Origin: Bradyrhizobium guangdongense
GTDB lineage: Bacteria; Pseudomonadota; Alphaproteobacteria; Rhizobiales; Xanthobacteraceae
Length of the DNA: 36,505 nt
Direction: 5' to 3'
Assembly (NCBI RefSeq): GCF_006483445.1
Contig: NZ_PPPT01000062.1
Span: 1 to 36,505 of the forward strand
The notes beneath the pieces are model-generated. The model was not told the origin of the DNA and did no database searches. It saw only the letters and a list, made by a program, of their open reading frames with translations. This document shows, in pieces, positions 7,591-15,207 of this stretch (the stretch's first letter is position 1; each line of letters starts with the position of its first letter). A program made the position numbers and the translations under genes.

Positions 7591-8949
7591 TTACCGCCGC
7601 GGCACGCGGATCATGAAAGTCTCGCCTTCGGCGAGGTCGTTCATCACATTGCGTCCGCCGGTCGCGGCAACGCGACGGCGCAATCCTTCCCAGCCCCAGA
7701 TCTCGACGGTGTGCGCCCAGTCGGGCAGCGTCAGCTCGAGCGCGCGGCCGGGCTTGTCCGTCCAGCCCTGCAGATTCTGCCAGACGTAAAGCTCCGCATC
7801 AGGACTCGTCAGCGTGGTGAGGCCGCGGCTCTTGTCGATCGACGTCAGCGTCATGTCGCCGGTGAGCCGCAGAATCGTCTGCAGCACCACGCTACGGATC
7901 TCCGGAGCCCACGGGTTCTCGCTGATCGCCATGGCGTAATGCGGTCCGTCGACGCGCGGGGTATCGGCGAGATTCCAGGGAAATGCCAATGCCATGACTG
8001 GTAAACGTCGGTCCTGGCCGACGACCGTGACCTGGTCCCAGAACGCACTCAGAAACAATTTGCCGAGCGTTTTGGAGTCATCCCACTCCCCTGCCCGCGT
8101 CACGTTGAACTCGGTGGCGTAGAATTTGACATCGCGCTTGAGGCCCATCGCCTGCTTGACGCGGTCGAAGCAGGTCTGCGCCGAGAAATCGCGGCCGCGC
8201 GTGATCGGGTAATAGCGGTCGTTGTAATAGGTATGGAGGTCGATGCCGTCGAGACGGCCGTCTTCCAGGAGGTCCGCGATCGCGGGCCCATAGCCGCGCA
8301 GGGTCGCATCGAGATGCGAGTTGCAGGTCGCAAAGCCGCCGGGCACGACGCGCAAGCTCGCATCGACGCTGTGCACACCATCCGCTAGCCCCTTCAGCGC
8401 ATCGTGATAGGCATCGCGCGGTATATTGGCGAGCACGTCGGGTTCGTTAATGGCCGAGTAGACGGTGGCGCCCCATCCCAAGATACCGTTTTCTTTCGCC
8501 CATTCACCATCCGGGCGGAATCGCTCGGCGATCGCCTTCCCGGCCTGAAACCAGTCGTTATACGATCCAACAGGTTGCGGAGGATCGAGCGTCTGATAGC
8601 TGCCGTCATATTCGAGCAGGATGATCGGCGTGATTCCGTTCTTGTGCGCTTCGAGCATGCCGGCATCGAAATCCTTCGGTGTCGGAACGCGCGCGACCGT
8701 CCGCCAGCCGTAGGAATTCATGCGCCCCAGCTTGGCTCCGACGCCGTGCAGGGCCTCATAGAGCTGCTCCACCGCGGGCTTGCCCGCAAGATGCGTGACG
8801 AGGTTGCCACCGCCGATGCGATCCCTCAGCCGTTCACTGCCTGCACGATCCGGCGGCGCCGCCTGCGCTGCCGTCAGGCATGACGCAAAGGTTAACGCAA
8901 CCGCGAACATGTCACGCAAATTGGAACGAATATGCAATGCGAGCTTCAT
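7591..8949 (-). CDS. Secreted glycoside hydrolase-like protein (clan GH-A type)
   Basis: A 452-residue exported protein with a Sec signal peptide (hydrophobic stretch about residues 14-29, cleavage near TAAQA-APP). The sequence looks like a (beta/alpha)8 glycoside hydrolase of clan GH-A, nearest in style to GH39/GH5-like families: the putative acid/base is Glu169 in YSAINEPDVL and the putative nucleophile Glu280 in KFYATEFNVTR, with DGIDLHTYYND between them and a C-terminal beta-rich domain. It lies in the exopolysaccharide locus, so it may trim or recycle the polymer in the periplasm. The ATG at 8949 is used; its start is only 11 bp from the divergent glycosyltransferase start at 8961. Exact GH family and substrate cannot be named from the sequence alone. 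Confidence 0.78.
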   Translation of the reverse strand: MKLALHIRSNLRDMFAVALTFASCLTAAQAAPPDRAGSERLRDRIGGGNLVTHLAGKPAVEQLYEALHGVGAKLGRMNSYGWRTVARVPTPKDFDAGMLEAHKNGITPIILLEYDGSYQTLDPPQPVGSYNDWFQAGKAIAERFRPDGEWAKENGILGWGATVYSAINEPDVLANIPRDAYHDALKGLADGVHSVDASLRVVPGGFATCNSHLDATLRGYGPAIADLLEDGRLDGIDLHTYYNDRYYPITRGRDFSAQTCFDRVKQAMGLKRDVKFYATEFNVTRAGEWDDSKTLGKLFLSAFWDQVTVVGQDRRLPVMALAFPWNLADTPRVDGPHYAMAISENPWAPEIRSVVLQTILRLTGDMTLTSIDKSRGLTTLTSPDAELYVWQNLQGWTDKPGRALELTLPDWAHTVEIWGWEGLRRRVAATGGRNVMNDLAEGETFMIRVPRR

Positions 8950-8960
8950 AGATAAGCCCA

Positions 8961-10166
8961 ATGACGCTTGAGATCGTCCAGGTCGTGCAGGAACTCAGCA
9001 GCGCCGGCGGCGTCGAAACCGTCGCCAGCGAGCTCGTGCGCATCTTTAACCGCAACGGCTTACCAAATGTTGTGCTGGCAAGCGCAGTCAGCAGCGATTT
9101 CGAGCACGCCTCGGGCATCCAGCGCATCATGCCCTGGCTGTCGCGGATTCCGACCCGCGGGCCGTTTCGCTATATCGGCCGCGCTATCGTGGTGCCGCTG
9201 TTCACGCTCGCGGTGACCCGCGCGCTGAGCCGCCATCCCGAGGCCGTCGTGATCAGCCATGGCGACAGTTTCAAGGGCGACGTGCTGGTGGTGCACGCCG
9301 TCAACGCGCAGAGCCTCGCCGAGAAGCGCAGCACCGGCCAGTGGCGCTGGCGGCTCAATCCGATGCATCTGTGGGTGAGCCTGCGCGAGCGCTGGATGAT
9401 CGGCGGCTTGCGCTACCGCATCTTCGTCGCCGTGTCCTCGCGCGTCACGCAGGAGCTGCAGCAATTCTACGACGTGCCGTCGTCACGCATCCGCATCATC
9501 TCCAACGGCATCGACCTCGATCGCTTCACGCCGGATCCGCAGGGCGGCCGGGCGATCCGCGCCGAGTTCGGCATTCCCGCGGACGCAAAGCTCTTGCTGT
9601 TCGTCGGCCATGAATTCCATCGCAAGGGCCTGGCCCATGTCATCGGCGCGCTGGAGCAGCTCGATGACGATGTCTGGCTGCTGGTGGCAGGCTCCGACGA
9701 TCCCGCCCCCTATCGCAAGCTTTCACACCGCGCGCGTGAGCGGCTAATCTTTGCAGGCCATCGCTCCGACCTGCCGGCGATCTATTCCGCCGCGGACGCC
9801 TTCGTGCTGCCGACCGCCTACGAGACGTTCTCGCTGGTCTGCATGGAGGCGATGGCCTGCGCGCTGCCGGTGTTCGCAACGCCCGTGGGCGGCATCGAGG
9901 AATATCTGATCTGCGGCGTGAACGGTTTTCGGATCAAGGCGGATGCCGACGACATCGCGGCCAAACTCGCCGACGCGTTTGCCGACCCGGCGCTGATGAG
10001 CCGCATGCGTGACGGCGCACGCCAGACCGCCCGCAACTATAGCTGGGAGCGGGTCGGCGCGCAGTATATCGAGCTGTTGAAGCAGATCGACGCGATCAAG
10101 CGCGGTGGCGACGAGAGGCTGCAGGAGCGAGCGCCTCCGCTGCAGCCCGACACGCCGATACGATAG
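8961..10166 (+). CDS. GT4-family glycosyltransferase
   Basis: A 401-residue GT-B fold retaining glycosyltransferase of family GT4. The N-terminal domain starts directly with LEIVQVVQELSSAGGVETVA (GGVET acceptor-side loop at residues 16-20). The C-terminal nucleotide-sugar domain has FVGHEFHRKGLAHVI and the E-x7-E motif Glu288...Glu296 in YETFSLVCMEAMAC, then PVGGIEEYL. It is cytoplasmic and would add one sugar to a lipid-linked repeat unit. It is the only plus-strand gene of the polysaccharide locus. Its 3' end overlaps the convergent GT4 gene at 10096 by 71 bp. No clear ribosome-binding site is visible before the ATG. Confidence 0.93.
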   Translation: MTLEIVQVVQELSSAGGVETVASELVRIFNRNGLPNVVLASAVSSDFEHASGIQRIMPWLSRIPTRGPFRYIGRAIVVPLFTLAVTRALSRHPEAVVISHGDSFKGDVLVVHAVNAQSLAEKRSTGQWRWRLNPMHLWVSLRERWMIGGLRYRIFVAVSSRVTQELQQFYDVPSSRIRIISNGIDLDRFTPDPQGGRAIRAEFGIPADAKLLLFVGHEFHRKGLAHVIGALEQLDDDVWLLVAGSDDPAPYRKLSHRARERLIFAGHRSDLPAIYSAADAFVLPTAYETFSLVCMEAMACALPVFATPVGGIEEYLICGVNGFRIKADADDIAAKLADAFADPALMSRMRDGARQTARNYSWERVGAQYIELLKQIDAIKRGGDERLQERAPPLQPDTPIR

Positions 10167-11253
10167 CGTTGGCCACCGCATCGTAGGTGAAGCGCGCCTC
10201 GACATTGCGTCGCGCGGCCTGCCCGGTCGCCTGCACCAGCGCGGCATTGTCGGAAAGATTGGCGAGCAGCTTGCCGAGCGCGTCCGGATCGCGCTCCGGC
10301 ACGATCCAGCCGCCGTCGCCGACGACGTCGGGAATGGCGCCGCAGGTCGACCCGATCACGGGAATGCCGCAGGCCTGGGCCTCGATGATCACGCGCCCGA
10401 ACTGCTCGCGAACGGCGTTCGTCGTCCGGGTCAGCAGCACCAGCGCGTCGAGCCCACGGATGAAGTTCGCGACGTCCGCAGGCGTGCCCCAGCCACGAAA
10501 ATCCACGCGTCCGGCGAGACCGAGTTCGTCCACCCGCCGGCGCAGCGTCTGTTCATACGGCCCCTCGCCCATGATGCTGAGCGACACCGATGAGGCACCG
10601 CGCGCCATCGCGTCGAGGGCCTCGTCGAGGCCCTTCTCCTCGATGATGCGGCCGACATAGCCGATCCGGAACGACTGCCCGTGCGTCACGGCACCGGGCG
10701 TGAAGGTCGAGACATCCACGCCGTAGCCGATCGGCGTCACCGGCCCGGCATAGCCGCGCGCGCGAACGACAGCGGTGGCATCGGGGCTGCGCGAGAGCAC
10801 GTGATCGGTATGCCCAAGCACATGCTTGCGGATCGATTCGAAGGGCGGCGGCAGCCGCTTGAGGATGTTCTGGTCGACCTCCAGCACCAGGGCGGCGCGA
10901 CGCCGGAGCATCTGCGCCTGCAGCGCGACCACGCTCCACGGCTCTTCCCAGAGATGGATCACGTCAGGATCGAGCTCGCGCAGCAGCCGGCGCAGCGCCG
11001 GATAAAAGTGGAGATACCAGTTCATCGGCCCGGCATGCGGGATCCGGATCGGCAGCACGTGCACCGACACGCCATCGGCCGTGAATGGCTCCGCCGTCAT
11101 GCTGCGGCCGAACTCCTGCCAGGTCGCCGGCATCACCAGATGCATGTCGACGTCGGGACGGGATGCGAAATGGAGGTAGCGCAGCCGGCCGGCCTCGCTG
11201 CTGACGGCCGGGTGCGCGATCGAGACGATCCGCAACGGCGTGGTGTCAGACAC
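10096..11253 (-). CDS. GT4-family glycosyltransferase, last gene of the polysaccharide operon
   Basis: A 385-residue GT4 enzyme. The C-terminal domain has IGYVGRIIEEKGLDEAL (Arg202, Lys207 as nucleotide-sugar phosphate ligands) and the E-x7-E pair Glu283 and Glu291 in EQFGRVIIEAQACG, followed by GSTCGAIPDVVGDGG. It starts with GTG inside the deacetylase gene (8-nt overlap), with AAGGG about 9 nt upstream, so translation is probably coupled. It ends with a 71-bp tail-to-tail overlap with the plus-strand GT4 gene. It likely adds a sugar to the lipid-linked repeat unit; donor and linkage unknown. Confidence 0.93.
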   Translation of the reverse strand: MSDTTPLRIVSIAHPAVSSEAGRLRYLHFASRPDVDMHLVMPATWQEFGRSMTAEPFTADGVSVHVLPIRIPHAGPMNWYLHFYPALRRLLRELDPDVIHLWEEPWSVVALQAQMLRRRAALVLEVDQNILKRLPPPFESIRKHVLGHTDHVLSRSPDATAVVRARGYAGPVTPIGYGVDVSTFTPGAVTHGQSFRIGYVGRIIEEKGLDEALDAMARGASSVSLSIMGEGPYEQTLRRRVDELGLAGRVDFRGWGTPADVANFIRGLDALVLLTRTTNAVREQFGRVIIEAQACGIPVIGSTCGAIPDVVGDGGWIVPERDPDALGKLLANLSDNAALVQATGQAARRNVEARFTYDAVANAIVSACRAAAEALAPAASRRHRA

Positions 11254-12250
11254 GCCCCAGCACCCTTGCGGCCGCGCCGGTGAACCCCGTCAGGTGCATC
11301 TCCATCGCAGCGAGGCTGCGATGGCCGCCGTTGATGGTGTTGCGCGGCAGGCTGAATGCGTCGCGCCCGCGGCGCACCAGACCCTTGCGCGTCGTAGCGG
11401 CGGTCCGGAAGCCCGCACGCTGCGCCAGCGCGAAGTCGCGCGGACCGCAATCGACGGAGCGGCCATAGGGAAACGCAAAATGCTCGACATGGATGCCGAG
11501 ACGCTCGTTCAGGCGCGCGCGCGACTGCTCGAGCTCCGCCATCGCGGCCTCGGGCTGCAACGATGACATGCGCGGATGGCTGACGGTGTGCGCACCGATC
11601 TCCAGCAGCGGATCGCGGGCGAGCTCGGCCAGCATGTCCCAGGTGATCGCGTGCTTCCAATGCATGGCCTCGATGTCGATGCCATTGGCGGCGCAGAACG
11701 CGGCATAGTGCCTGTCGGCCTCGGGACCATCCCAGGAATCGGCGATACGATGATACGCCGCGCGCTTCGCCTCGGCGCTGTCGAGCACGAGCGTTTCGTC
11801 GCCGACGCGCACGCGGTCGCGATTGAGCAACGCATCTTCCAGACCGGACGACCACATCGAGAGGGTTCCGTCGGGAATTCCCGTCGTGACGAACAGCGTC
11901 AGCGGCACCTTGTGCTTCCGGAACAAGGGCGCGATGACCTCGAACGTATCGCGATAGCAATCGTCGATCGAAAAGTTCACATAGCCGTTGCCGCGATCGC
12001 CGCTGGAGATGCGGCGCTGCGCCTCGCTCATCGTCACCACGTCCCAGTTCTGCGCGGCGAGATAGCCGAGGAACCGGTCGAGAAACGCGACATCGATGTA
12101 GAAGTTGCGATTGGGAAGCTTCTCCCAGAGATCAGAGGGTGCCGCCCGATGAAACGTGAACAGGCAGCCGCGCGGGCCGAGGGCGCGGTCTGTCACCCTG
12201 GCAAACGGTAGCGCAAGTGCACTGGCTGTGGCGAACAGCAACAATTTCAA
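11246..12250 (-). CDS. Polysaccharide deacetylase (NodB-like, CE4)
   Basis: A 334-residue carbohydrate esterase 4 protein. Motif 1 reads NFSIDDCYRD (Asp96 and Asp97; canonical TFDDG becomes SIDDC), motif 2 is GAHTVSHPRMS (His221 and His225, metal ligands), and motif 3 is AFPYGRS (about 258-264). It would remove N-acetyl groups from a sugar of the polymer or its lipid-linked precursor. An insertion between motifs 1 and 2 (about residues 125-210) is longer than in minimal NodB domains. The TTG at 12250 is chosen because GGGAG precedes it by 5 nt and the TTGA overlaps the TGA stop of the upstream small gene; it gives MKLLLFATASALALPF, a short hydrophobic N-terminus that may be a membrane anchor. 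Confidence 0.88.
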   Translation of the reverse strand: MKLLLFATASALALPFARVTDRALGPRGCLFTFHRAAPSDLWEKLPNRNFYIDVAFLDRFLGYLAAQNWDVVTMSEAQRRISSGDRGNGYVNFSIDDCYRDTFEVIAPLFRKHKVPLTLFVTTGIPDGTLSMWSSGLEDALLNRDRVRVGDETLVLDSAEAKRAAYHRIADSWDGPEADRHYAAFCAANGIDIEAMHWKHAITWDMLAELARDPLLEIGAHTVSHPRMSSLQPEAAMAELEQSRARLNERLGIHVEHFAFPYGRSVDCGPRDFALAQRAGFRTAATTRKGLVRRGRDAFSLPRNTINGGHRSLAAMEMHLTGFTGAAARVLGRV

Positions 12251-12573
12251 CTCAGCTCCCAACTCAAGCGCAGTGTTCTGCGCACATTGTTCAGAACCGA
12301 CATTCCAATGTTGGGGAGCAGGAGCCCGACTGCGAGACCGATGCAGACGAGATAAGCAAGCCCCCCGATGAAAAGTCGAACCGGCAGTTCAGTTAACGAA
12401 TTCTGAATCCGCAGGTAGTAGTCCACCAATAGCAGCGGAAAAGCCAAGAGTGTAGGGACGTTTCGTCGCTGCGCGCGCATCAACGGCTCGACGCGCGGAT
12501 GCATGATGCCGCACGATGCGTTTCCAAGGCGAAAACGCGGTGAATCTGCCCAGATGAGCACTGAATCGACCAC
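12247..12573 (-). CDS. Small membrane protein in the polysaccharide operon, unknown; possible flippase remnant
   Basis: A frame of up to 108 codons; internal ATGs at 12504 and 12480 are equally possible starts and none has a clear ribosome-binding site. One strong hydrophobic segment (about residues 66-88, IGGLAYLVCIGLAVGLLLP) is followed by a basic end (NNVRRTLRLS). A weaker hydrophobic patch lies near residues 41-50. Its TGA stop overlaps the TTG start of the deacetylase gene as TTGA, and its last codons carry the deacetylase ribosome-binding site, so it is probably translated. The C-terminus resembles the final helix and basic tail of Wzx-type polysaccharide flippases, so it could be a remnant of one; this is a guess by eye. 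Confidence 0.5.
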   Translation of the reverse strand: MVDSVLIWADSPRFRLGNASCGIMHPRVEPLMRAQRRNVPTLLAFPLLLVDYYLRIQNSLTELPVRLFIGGLAYLVCIGLAVGLLLPNIGMSVLNNVRRTLRLSWELS

Positions 12574-12581
12574 ACGCTTAG

Positions 12582-12599
12582 GTTAACTGACACGTTAAC
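12582..12599. promoter_or_regulatory. Two GTTAAC hexamers, 12 bp apart
   Basis: GTTAAC at 12582-12587 and 12594-12599 lie in the 100-bp gap between the Wzy-like gene and the small membrane gene. GTTAAC also occurs three times upstream of the operon. A binding site or an internal promoter region is possible; no regulator is known. Confidence 0.2.
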
Positions 12600-12624
12600 G
12601 ATATAGGTAGAAACACGGACGAAC

Positions 12625-12643
12625 GCCGCCAAAACGCGGCGGT
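12625..12643 (-). terminator. Weak hairpin after the Wzy-like gene
   Basis: CCGCC (12626-12630) and GGCGG (12638-12642) form a 5-6 bp stem with a 7-nt loop, 30 bp past the Wzy-like stop. On the minus strand no U tract follows, so it is at most an attenuator or RNA-stability hairpin within the operon. Confidence 0.25.
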
Positions 12644-12673
12644 TTCAAGACGCGATTCGACGCCGCGCAGCGC

Positions 12674-14053
12674 TCATTCGACCGACCCTTCGATCATCCG
12701 CGGCGTCAGCAGAACGGCGAAGGTCCAGAACAGGAATCCGGCCTCGCCGGAGGTGATGCTGGCCAGCGGCAGTTGCGCCAGCGCACCGAGCGCCAACGCG
12801 CCGACGATGACGGCCTCCGCGCTACGATCGCTAAACGCCGTGCTCAACGCGTTGCCGATCGACCAGAACAGGGCGGCAAGACAAAAGCCGCCGATGACGA
12901 TGCCCATCGACAGCCAGCACGCGATGATCATGCCGTCGATCGGCATCGCGCCGGCAGAGCCGACGTCGGTGATGGTGAAGCCGGAACCGAACAGCGAGGA
13001 GTCCGGCAACCGCCACAGCGTGACGAACTCCTCGAGGCGCTCCTGCGCGCTGCCGTCCTGAGTACCTTCACCCAGCGTCGAGAGCCGCTCGCCGACCACG
13101 TCGCCAAACGGCGTCAGCGTCGCAGCCAATACCAACGCCACGGCTGTCCCGATCAAGATCAGGCTCGCCCGCCGCCGCGTCGCAGAGAACAGCAGGCAGA
13201 ACAGGATGCCCACGGCGAGCGAGATCCACGCCGTACGATAGAGCGACAACAGCAGTCCGAGGCCGGCCGGCAACGCCAGCAGCAGGGCCGGCCAGCGCCT
13301 CTGCGAGAAGGCGAGCAGGAACAACCCGACCGCGGTGAAGCTCGCATAGCTCGCCGGCGAGTTCATGGTCGAGAAGGAGCGAACGCCGTAGGGGATCGGC
13401 AGGCCGATCGACAGGATCGGCGCAAGCTGCATCCAGTACTGGTCCCATGCCGGCGGATCGACATACTGGTAAATGGCGTAGAGCCCGGTCACGGGCAGGA
13501 TGACCAGAAAGGCCGAGGTCGCGGCATCAATCAACTCGCGCCTATCGGCACTCAGCATCAACACCGACGCATAGAGCAGCGGCGCGAGCCATTTCAGCGC
13601 GCCCGAGGCCGCGTTGTTCCAGTCGGCTTGCGCCATCGACAGCATCGAGGCGTAGATCACGCAGCAGGCGACGATGCCGAGCGGCCAGATCCATTTCGCC
13701 GGGACGTCCACGGTTTCCAGAAGGCGCGGCAGATACAGGACGGGCACGAGGATCGCGAGCAGCGGTCCGATCAGCATCAGGCCAAGTGTATCGAAGCCCA
13801 CCGCGAGATCGACGATCCGGCGCACGAAGGGTGCAAAGGTGAAGAGCACCAGCGCGGCCTGCAGATGCGCCGCAGCGCCCTGGCGCCACGCGTACCAGCC
13901 GACCGCACCGCAGCCGAGCACGAAGACCAGCCGCGACAATCCGCCGAGCATGCCGCCGACACCGGCGACGACGGCAAGCATCAGCACCGCCGCGAGCCAG
14001 CCCGGCAGCGGCCACACACCGTGCCGTTGCGACGAGGCGAGGCTCGCGCTCAT
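12674..14053 (-). CDS. O-antigen ligase/Wzy polymerase-like membrane protein
   Basis: A 459-residue inner-membrane protein with around 11-12 hydrophobic helices. The overall plan is that of Wzy polymerases and WaaL-like ligases: closely packed helices, a larger periplasmic region between about residues 205 and 245 (YQYVDPPAWDQYW, then SFSTMNSPASYASF), and a second loop near residue 320-365 with EGTQDGSAQERLEEF and LWRLPDSSLFGSGF. SFSTMNSPASYASF resembles the conserved region of O-antigen ligase domain proteins. In this locus it most likely polymerises lipid-linked repeat units at the periplasmic face. It overlaps the upstream GT4 gene by the four bases ATGA. Polymerase versus ligase cannot be settled by sequence alone. 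Confidence 0.82.
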   Translation of the reverse strand: MSASLASSQRHGVWPLPGWLAAVLMLAVVAGVGGMLGGLSRLVFVLGCGAVGWYAWRQGAAAHLQAALVLFTFAPFVRRIVDLAVGFDTLGLMLIGPLLAILVPVLYLPRLLETVDVPAKWIWPLGIVACCVIYASMLSMAQADWNNAASGALKWLAPLLYASVLMLSADRRELIDAATSAFLVILPVTGLYAIYQYVDPPAWDQYWMQLAPILSIGLPIPYGVRSFSTMNSPASYASFTAVGLFLLAFSQRRWPALLLALPAGLGLLLSLYRTAWISLAVGILFCLLFSATRRRASLILIGTAVALVLAATLTPFGDVVGERLSTLGEGTQDGSAQERLEEFVTLWRLPDSSLFGSGFTITDVGSAGAMPIDGMIIACWLSMGIVIGGFCLAALFWSIGNALSTAFSDRSAEAVIVGALALGALAQLPLASITSGEAGFLFWTFAVLLTPRMIEGSVE

Positions 14054-15207
14054 GCCAAAGCCCCCGCCTGCGCCTTGCGGATCACGAGCCCGATCGTGTC
14101 GAGCATTTGCTTCAGACCGTAATGGACGCGGGCACGGACCGAGGCATATTCGAGCTGGCCGGAGAGTTGCTCGGGCTTTGCCAGCACGGTGGATATCGCA
14201 GAGGCGAGCGCGGCTGCATCGTTCGGCGGCACCAGCGTGCCGGCCTTGCCGCCTTCGAGGATGTCGGGTGCGGCGCCGGCATTGGTGGCAACCACCGGCA
14301 CGCCCGCCAGCATCGCCTCGACAAGGGTCCGGCCAAACGGTTCCGGATCGATCGACGGATGCACCATGACGTCGACGGCTTTCATCAGCTTTGGCACGTC
14401 GTTGCGATGACCGAGGAAGCGGATGCGATCGACAACGCCGAGATCGGCAACCATCTTGTTGAGCCGCGCGGCATAGTCCTGCTCGCCGAAGAGAGCATCA
14501 CCGACGATGATGCAATTCACGCCGGGAAGCCTTGCAACGGCCTCGATCAGCACATGCTGGCCCTTCCAGGCTGCGAGGCGGCTGAACACGCCGACCAGGG
14601 AGCCTGCGGGCAGGCCGAGCCCCTGTCTCAGTTCATCCGGCGAGCTGGGATCGGGTTGAATGGCAAGCCCGTTCGGAACGACGTCGACGAGATCGCGCTT
14701 GCCGCCGGCGTCGATGAACGCGGTTGCGGCGACCTCGGACGGGACGATCACCCTGGTCGCGCAGGCATTGGCGAGCAGCACCTGCGCCCGCCGCTGCGTG
14801 GCACCGAAATGATCGGAGCTGATGATGTCGTGCAGGTGCCAGATCAGCGGGCGCCGCGCGATCACGCTGGCAATCGACGCCAGAATGAAGGCCTTCTGCG
14901 AATTGGCATAGACGATGTCGTGCCGGCGCGCCGCACGCGCGATCTCGAACACGATGGCCGCCATGCGCCCGGCGAGCGGCAACGCGCTCAACGGCGAGCT
15001 GTCGCGATGGAACTGCGACAGGCCGTTGCCCCATTTCGACGCGATGATATTGAGCCGCTTGTCCGCGACCGCCTTGCTCAGGGGTCCCGTCTCGAACAGG
15101 AAGACCGAGGACTCGTGCCGTCCGTCAATGACGTCGAGCAGGATCAGCTCGGCGCCGCCGATCTGCCCGGTGTGATCCACGAACAGGACGCGTTCGTTCG
15201 ACATCAT
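14050..15207 (-). CDS. GT4-family glycosyltransferase
   Basis: A 385-residue GT4 enzyme. The N-terminal domain begins VLFVDHTGQIGGAELILLDV (the GGAE loop at residues 17-20). The donor domain has GVFSRLAAWKGQHVLIEAV (Arg210, Lys215) and the E-x7-E pair Glu289 and Glu297 in EPFGRTLVEAMLAGVPVV. It overlaps the co-polymerase gene by ATGA at its start and the Wzy-like gene by ATGA at its end, so translation is coupled both ways. Two adjacent ATG codons could each start it. It would transfer a sugar to the lipid-linked precursor in the cytoplasm. Confidence 0.94.
   Translation of the reverse strand: MMSNERVLFVDHTGQIGGAELILLDVIDGRHESSVFLFETGPLSKAVADKRLNIIASKWGNGLSQFHRDSSPLSALPLAGRMAAIVFEIARAARRHDIVYANSQKAFILASIASVIARRPLIWHLHDIISSDHFGATQRRAQVLLANACATRVIVPSEVAATAFIDAGGKRDLVDVVPNGLAIQPDPSSPDELRQGLGLPAGSLVGVFSRLAAWKGQHVLIEAVARLPGVNCIIVGDALFGEQDYAARLNKMVADLGVVDRIRFLGHRNDVPKLMKAVDVMVHPSIDPEPFGRTLVEAMLAGVPVVATNAGAAPDILEGGKAGTLVPPNDAAALASAISTVLAKPEQLSGQLEYASVRARVHYGLKQMLDTIGLVIRKAQAGALA

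Noticed and set aside
12773..14122. A 449-codon plus-strand frame opposite the Wzy-like gene
   Set aside because: Extremely Arg/Gln/Asp-rich and without domains; the opposite strand encodes a clear multi-helix membrane protein with ATGA overlap to its neighbour.
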